A stretch of DNA of 42,979 nt from Deltaproteobacteria bacterium (GTDB lineage: Bacteria; Desulfobacterota; Syntrophobacteria; BM002). Under the pieces are notes generated by a model, which saw nothing but the letters and a program-made list of their open reading frames with translations, was not told the origin of the DNA and did no database searches. The stretch spans positions 1 through 42,979 of the forward strand of contig JAJDNL010000066.1 of assembly GCA_022340745.1 (NCBI GenBank), given 5' to 3'. Shown here one piece after another: positions 39,149-42,979 of this stretch (its first letter is position 1; every line of letters begins with the position of its first letter). The position numbers and the translations under genes are program-made.

Positions 39149-40453
39149 ATGAGTGAAGAAGCTGTCTGCTATGCTCAATCAAGCCGGGGTGCGGCTCTTG
39201 CCTGGACTACCCTGGCATTTTTTGCAGGTTTTGCCGGGGTATCCGCTTTCGGTCCTATCGTCACCAAGCTGAAACAATCCATGGCCCTGAGTCCTTTGCT
39301 GATGGGTCTCTTGGCAGCGAGCCCCGCCCTCAGCGGCTCGTTGTTGAGGATACCTTTTGGTGCTATGGTGGACCGCACGGGAGGGAAAAAACCCATTTTG
39401 ATCCTTCTCGGCCTGGCCGTGGCGGGTATTACAGCTATTACGGTGCTGTTCAGTGTTTTTTCCACGCCCCAGCCCTCTCATTACCCTCTGTTCCTCATGG
39501 CTGGAATTCTTTGCGGCTGCGGCATTGCCGTGTTTTCTGTGGGCATTCCCACGGTGTCTTACTGGTACCCACAGAAAAAGCAAGGCGCCGCCCTAGCCAT
39601 CTATGCCGGGTTGGGGAACATGGCCCCGGGAATGTTTGCCATGGCCCTGCCCTTTCTGGTGGTTTCTCTGGGATTTGCCATTTCTTATGTTCTTTGGCTC
39701 GGAATGCTCCTCTGTCTGCTTGTTGTTTTCTTGCTATACATGAAAGATGCGCCCTATTTTCAATACAAGGAGATGGGAATCCAGATTGACGAGGATGCCC
39801 TGGTCATTGCCTGTGGCCAGGAATTGATACCGTCGGGAAACATCACGGACTCTCTAAAAAAGGCGGGATCAAACTGGCGGACATGGATATTGACCACCTT
39901 TTATTTCGTTACCTTTGGTGGATTTATTGCCCTGACTGTCTGGTTTCCAACCTATTGGCGGGAGTATTTTGACACAAGCCTTGTTATGGCTGGTTCCCTC
40001 ACAGCCTTGTATTCTTTGTCCGCTTCCTTACTCAGGGTTCTTGGCGGCTTTACCTCAGACAGGATTGGTGGAGAAAAGACCGTGTTCCTCTCCTTTGTTA
40101 TAGTAACAGTTGGTGCGTTCCTTATGATCGTGGCAGGCCGATCTATGGCCACGGCGGTTACCGGGGAGATGTTCTTGGCACTCGGAATGGGTTTTGCCAA
40201 TGCGGCTGTTTTCAAACTGGTTCCCAAGTACACACCCGAGACGGTTGGTGGTGCTGCCGGCATAGTGGGAGGTTTGGGAGCTTTCGGCGGCTTTGTGATT
40301 CCTCCCGTTATGGGACTGTTTGTCAAAGTGTCTGGAGTCGAAGGTTATGCTTTGGGTTTTGCCGTCTTTCTGGGGCTGTCGCTCCTCTCATTGGGGTTGT
40401 TTGTCATTTTGAACCGTTATGCTCCTGATACTGCTGTAGAGGCTGTGGCATAA
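39149..40453 (+). CDS. narK: NarK-type nitrate/nitrite MFS transporter
   Basis: 434 residues from the ATG at 39149 with GGAGG eight bases upstream; the GTG at 39140 is too near that site. Twelve hydrophobic segments. NarK-family signatures: GLGNMAPGMFAMALP in the first half and GFANAAVFKLVPKYTPETVGG then GIVGGLGAFGGFVIPP in the second, with the conserved Arg in LLRIPFGAMVDRTGGK. These shape the nitrate path. It would import nitrate or exchange it with nitrite for the adjacent NarGHI, whose active site faces the cytoplasm. Confidence 0.92.
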   Translation: MSEEAVCYAQSSRGAALAWTTLAFFAGFAGVSAFGPIVTKLKQSMALSPLLMGLLAASPALSGSLLRIPFGAMVDRTGGKKPILILLGLAVAGITAITVLFSVFSTPQPSHYPLFLMAGILCGCGIAVFSVGIPTVSYWYPQKKQGAALAIYAGLGNMAPGMFAMALPFLVVSLGFAISYVLWLGMLLCLLVVFLLYMKDAPYFQYKEMGIQIDEDALVIACGQELIPSGNITDSLKKAGSNWRTWILTTFYFVTFGGFIALTVWFPTYWREYFDTSLVMAGSLTALYSLSASLLRVLGGFTSDRIGGEKTVFLSFVIVTVGAFLMIVAGRSMATAVTGEMFLALGMGFANAAVFKLVPKYTPETVGGAAGIVGGLGAFGGFVIPPVMGLFVKVSGVEGYALGFAVFLGLSLLSLGLFVILNRYAPDTAVEAVA

Positions 40454-40601
40454 GTTCAGCTGGCAGCCCTTCGGCAGACTCCTTGGGGCTATGCCCGGGA
40501 CAGGCAGGCAGGTACATGAACTGGGCAGCAGGCACAACAGACTAAACACCAGGAACCATGTGATGTAGGGAGGATGCTGACCTTCATGAAAGAGGCAGTT
40601 T

Positions 40602-41252
40602 GTGTTTGAGATGGTAGTTGAATCGCTTAATATCGGTCTTCCCAAGAAGGAAGTATTCTACGGCAAAGAGATCACGACTGGCATGTGCAAAAGGCCGGTT
40701 TCAGTCCCACTTCGTCTCAAAAAACGTGGTTTTGCTGGGGATGGTGTGGCTGATACAAAAAATCATGGCGGAGTGGACAAGGCCGTTTGCGTTTACAGTC
40801 TTGATCATTATCCGTATTGGGAGAAAACTCTAGGAATCAGGTTACCTGCCGCTGCCTTTGGTGAGAACCTTTCTGTTTCCAATCTGGCGGAAGATACTGT
40901 TTGCATAGGTGATGTGTTTCAACTCGGTACAGCCGCAGTGCAGATAACTCAACCTCGCCAACCATGTAACACACTTGCGACCCGATATGGCAGGAATGAT
41001 TTGGTAAAGCTCGTAGTTACTTCGGGATTTACCGGTTTTTACTTCAGGGTACTACAAGAGGGTATTGTGGAAATGGGAACCTCTTTGGTTCTTATGGAGA
41101 AAAATCCCCAGGAGATATCTGTGGCTTTTGCGAATCGAATTTTTCATCATGACAGGAAAAATCGTGAAGGAATCGAGGCTGTTCTGGGCGTCTCAGCCCT
41201 TTCTAAGTCCTGGCAAAGCTCCCTTCAAAGATTGAGGGAAAAATGTATTTAG
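40602..41252 (+). CDS. MOSC-domain protein (YiiM-like)
   Basis: 216 residues starting at GTG 40602 (GAGG six bases upstream). MOSC motifs: GDGVADTKNHGGVDKAVCVYS at about residues 47-67 and QPRQPCNTLATRYGR near 117, with the conserved Cys122 of QPC. C-terminal 3-alpha extension (ISVAFANRIFHH, LSKSWQSSLQRLREK) as in YiiM. The family binds molybdenum cofactor or transfers sulfur; E. coli YiiM reduces N-hydroxylated substrates. Position next to narGHJI suggests a molybdenum-cofactor role. Confidence 0.88.
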   Translation: MFEMVVESLNIGLPKKEVFYGKEITTGMCKRPVSVPLRLKKRGFAGDGVADTKNHGGVDKAVCVYSLDHYPYWEKTLGIRLPAAAFGENLSVSNLAEDTVCIGDVFQLGTAAVQITQPRQPCNTLATRYGRNDLVKLVVTSGFTGFYFRVLQEGIVEMGTSLVLMEKNPQEISVAFANRIFHHDRKNREGIEAVLGVSALSKSWQSSLQRLREKCI

Positions 41253-41309
41253 TTTATGTCACCTGAATGTGGCGATTCATCGATGTTTTCAATGGAAGGA
41301 GAAACAGGT

Positions 41310-41750
41310 ATGGAGACAGGTAGCCGTGACTGGTTATACCAAGAGATCGTCGAGGGAGCTCAGGATGCCATTATCTTCGCAGACCAGGATGGTATCATTC
41401 GTCTATGGAACTCTGGAGCTGAAGTGATATTTGGTTATACGGCGGAAGAGGCCATAGGGGAAACTCTGGATCTGATTGTTCCTGAGAAGCTGAGAAAAAG
41501 ACACTGGGAAGGTTATCGCAAGGTAATGGTCACCGGAACAACCAGGTACGGCAGTGACGTACTGGCAGTTCCAGCGACCAAGAAAGATAGCAGTCGCATT
41601 TCTGTGGAATTTACCATTGTGCTACTGAAGGATGACGCTGGCAAACCAATGGGCACAGCGGCTATATTGCGTGATGTGACGAAGAGGTGGCAGAAGGAGA
41701 AGGAGCTCAGGAACCGCGTGGCCGAACTGGAAGGTAAGGGTTCACATTGA
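41310..41750 (+). CDS. Single PAS-domain protein
   Basis: 146 residues from the ATG at 41310, chosen for GGAG upstream; an ATG at 41256 has no site. One PAS/PAC domain: EIVEGAQDAIIFADQDGIIRLWNSGAEVIFGYTAEEAIG and GTAAILRDVTKRW, ending in a short coiled helix. No kinase or other output. The QDGIIRLWN..AE..FGY pattern with a following RxHW segment (RKRHWEGYRKVM) is typical of FixL-like haem PAS or of PAS in phosphorelays; haem binding cannot be told. May be a sensor adaptor for nitrate-respiration control. Confidence 0.8.
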   Translation: METGSRDWLYQEIVEGAQDAIIFADQDGIIRLWNSGAEVIFGYTAEEAIGETLDLIVPEKLRKRHWEGYRKVMVTGTTRYGSDVLAVPATKKDSSRISVEFTIVLLKDDAGKPMGTAAILRDVTKRWQKEKELRNRVAELEGKGSH

Positions 41751-41763
41751 TCTGATTATCTTT

Positions 41764-42076
41764 GAAATTCGAAATCTAAATTTCCGAATGTTCAAAACGA
41801 TGATACCTGCAAGCAAGTCAATATGTTTTGGTCATTTGAATTTGGAGAATTGGAAAATTGTTTCGGATTTCGATATTCGGATTTCGGATTTTGGAAGGCA
41901 TAGAGCATGGAGCATAGAGTAAGAAGCCAGAAGTCAGAATTCAGAATTCAGGAGAAAAGGAATCAAGAGTAATTCCCTTTCAACTACTGGCTACTGACTA
42001 CTGAATTCTCTGTCTTTCTTTCCTAGCACCTGAAACCTCAAACCCTGACACCCGAAACCTGACACCTGAAACCTCA
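41764..42076. repeat. Composite heptamer array filling the gene-free stretch 41751-42116
   Basis: In order: GAAATTC, GAAATCT, AAATTTC; then from about 41871 TTCGGAT, TTCGATA, TTCGGAT, TTCGGAT, TTTGGAA, GGCATAG, AGCATGG, AGCATAG, AGTAAGA, AGCCAGA, AGTCAGA, ATTCAGA, ATTCAGG; opposite array from about 41984 CTACTGG, CTACTGA, CTACTGA, ATTCTCT; then GCACCTG, AAACCTC, AAACCCT, GACACCC, GAAACCT, GACACCT, GAAACCT. Most of it stays in one seven-base phase. No gene is visible in the gap. Confidence 0.88.
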
Positions 42077-42116
42077 TTTTGTGATTTGAGACGCGAATTT
42101 TGACAGGGGATGAACG

Positions 42117-42979
42117 ATGCCTATTCCTGGAAACCTTCTAACCACTGCCATGGCAGTTATGCCCCATAAAGATGTGGACCGGGCCCTGGAGATGGCCCTG
42201 TCACTGGATGTCCCCTTTTGGCCTCAGTTGCCCCTGGTTAGTTACTTCGAGGACATGTATGTCCAGGCGTCTGAGCATTTTCCAGGAATTCTCCTGGATC
42301 TGGAGAAGCGCACCTTAAGATTTTCAATGGAGAAATTTGTGGCTGAATTTGAAGAAACCATGGCGCACTTTGATGAACCCGGATATTTCGACATTAGCGA
42401 AGAATATTCAGTGGTGTATCACAAGTTTTTGAAGATGGATTTCTCAGGTCGCCCAGCTATTCGGGGTCAGATGGAGGGACCCATCAGTTTCGGTTTCAAT
42501 GTGGTGGATCAGGATGACCGCCCTATTATTTTTGACGATACTGTTCGACCGTTCCTGATGGAATTTATGGCCAAACGGGTAAATGCCCAATTGCACCGTC
42601 TCGAGAAATTGAACTCCAATGTCTTCATGTTTATTGACGAGCCCGGGCTGCAATTCCTGTTCAGCGCCATGGCAGGGTACGGGGATCTTGCGGCCCGAGA
42701 AGACATGGAAAGCTTTTTTGCCTTGATCGACAGACCACGCGGTATCCACCTCTGCGGCAATCCTGATTGGGATTTTCTCCTGGGACTGGACATGGATATC
42801 CTCTCGCTGGATGTCTACAGCAACGGAGAAGTCTTCACTCAATACGCCACCTCAATTCGGAAATTCTTGGATCGCGGCGGCAGACTGGTGTGGGGTGTTG
42901 TCCCTGCCAATACTGAGCCATTTGAAGAAGAGACTTTGGATAGCCTGGAAAAAAGACTCGCCGAAATCTGGGCTGCCCT
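42117..42979 (+). CDS. MetE/UROD-superfamily methyltransferase-like protein (partial, C-terminus off the right edge)
   Basis: The ATG at 42117 opens 287 codons running off the window. AGGGGATG is the ribosome site. The product (MPIPGNLLTTAMAVMPHKDV) contains MFIDEPGLQFLFSAM near residue 175 and GIHLCGNPDWDFLLGLDMDILSLDVYS near 210. The H-x-C-x-x-N segment matches the zinc site of cobalamin-independent methionine synthase and its relatives. A methyltransferase using a zinc-bound thiol is likely; substrate unknown. Preceded by the largest heptamer array of the window. Confidence 0.78.
   Translation, partial: MPIPGNLLTTAMAVMPHKDVDRALEMALSLDVPFWPQLPLVSYFEDMYVQASEHFPGILLDLEKRTLRFSMEKFVAEFEETMAHFDEPGYFDISEEYSVVYHKFLKMDFSGRPAIRGQMEGPISFGFNVVDQDDRPIIFDDTVRPFLMEFMAKRVNAQLHRLEKLNSNVFMFIDEPGLQFLFSAMAGYGDLAAREDMESFFALIDRPRGIHLCGNPDWDFLLGLDMDILSLDVYSNGEVFTQYATSIRKFLDRGGRLVWGVVPANTEPFEEETLDSLEKRLAEIWAA

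Overview
The window looks like a piece of chromosome from a strictly or facultatively anaerobic bacterium, most probably a Desulfobacterota (deltaproteobacterium) relative. That placement is an inference from gene content: a Ni-Fe carbon monoxide dehydrogenase (CooS), hybrid cluster protein, a rubrerythrin-type diiron protein, Mrp/NBP35, PAS-rich hybrid kinases, a sigma-54-type promoter and a selenocysteine-using glutaredoxin-like gene. There is no rRNA or tRNA in the window to confirm it.

Layout. 1-7.1 kb: mostly minus-strand housekeeping or accessory genes (DUF6599-like membrane-anchored protein, PHP phosphoesterase, half-size TauE/SafE, nitroreductase, DUF554 membrane protein, small hypotheticals), with a plus-strand lipoprotein and a PilZ protein. 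7.4-12.4 kb: plus-strand Mrp ATPase, diiron protein and a 1005-residue secreted fusion (M1-like metallopeptidase, ChaN-like, PDZ). 12.6-19.3 kb: minus-strand hybrid histidine kinase, a double-selenocysteine UXX-star protein that ordinary ORF calling misses, a beta-CASP metallo-beta-lactamase, a NUDIX hydrolase and a zinc-ribbon protein. 19.8-24.8 kb: pentapeptide-repeat protein, a HTH/coiled-coil protein, then a sigma-54-preceded signalling operon (orphan DHp protein, receiver, three tandem paralogous small proteins) facing a MerR-PAS-cyclase-like regulator. 25-27.8 kb: cupin plus membrane polyferredoxin operon, and a eukaryote-type squalene synthase. 28-32.4 kb: CooS divergent from hcp, then a ferredoxin. 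32.6-41.8 kb: narGHJI, narK, a MOSC protein and a PAS protein. The right edge cuts a MetE/UROD-like gene.

How the genes work together. NarGHJI and NarK form a complete membrane nitrate-respiration unit. Hcp and its neighbouring ferredoxin would deal with NO and nitrosative stress arising from it. Two near-identical FNR/HcpR-type palindromes (TTGACYTARGTCAA) lie upstream of hcp and of the cupin/polyferredoxin operon, suggesting one shared redox or nitrosative regulon.

Two things stand out. First, an unannotated 71-residue glutaredoxin-like gene at 16058-16273 (minus) has in-frame UGA at codons 13 and 69, each followed by a bacterial-SECIS-like hairpin with a GGU loop. Second, nearly every larger intergenic gap is filled by degenerate seven-base tandem repeats, with different heptamers at different loci, usually arranged as two opposed arrays around a spacer.
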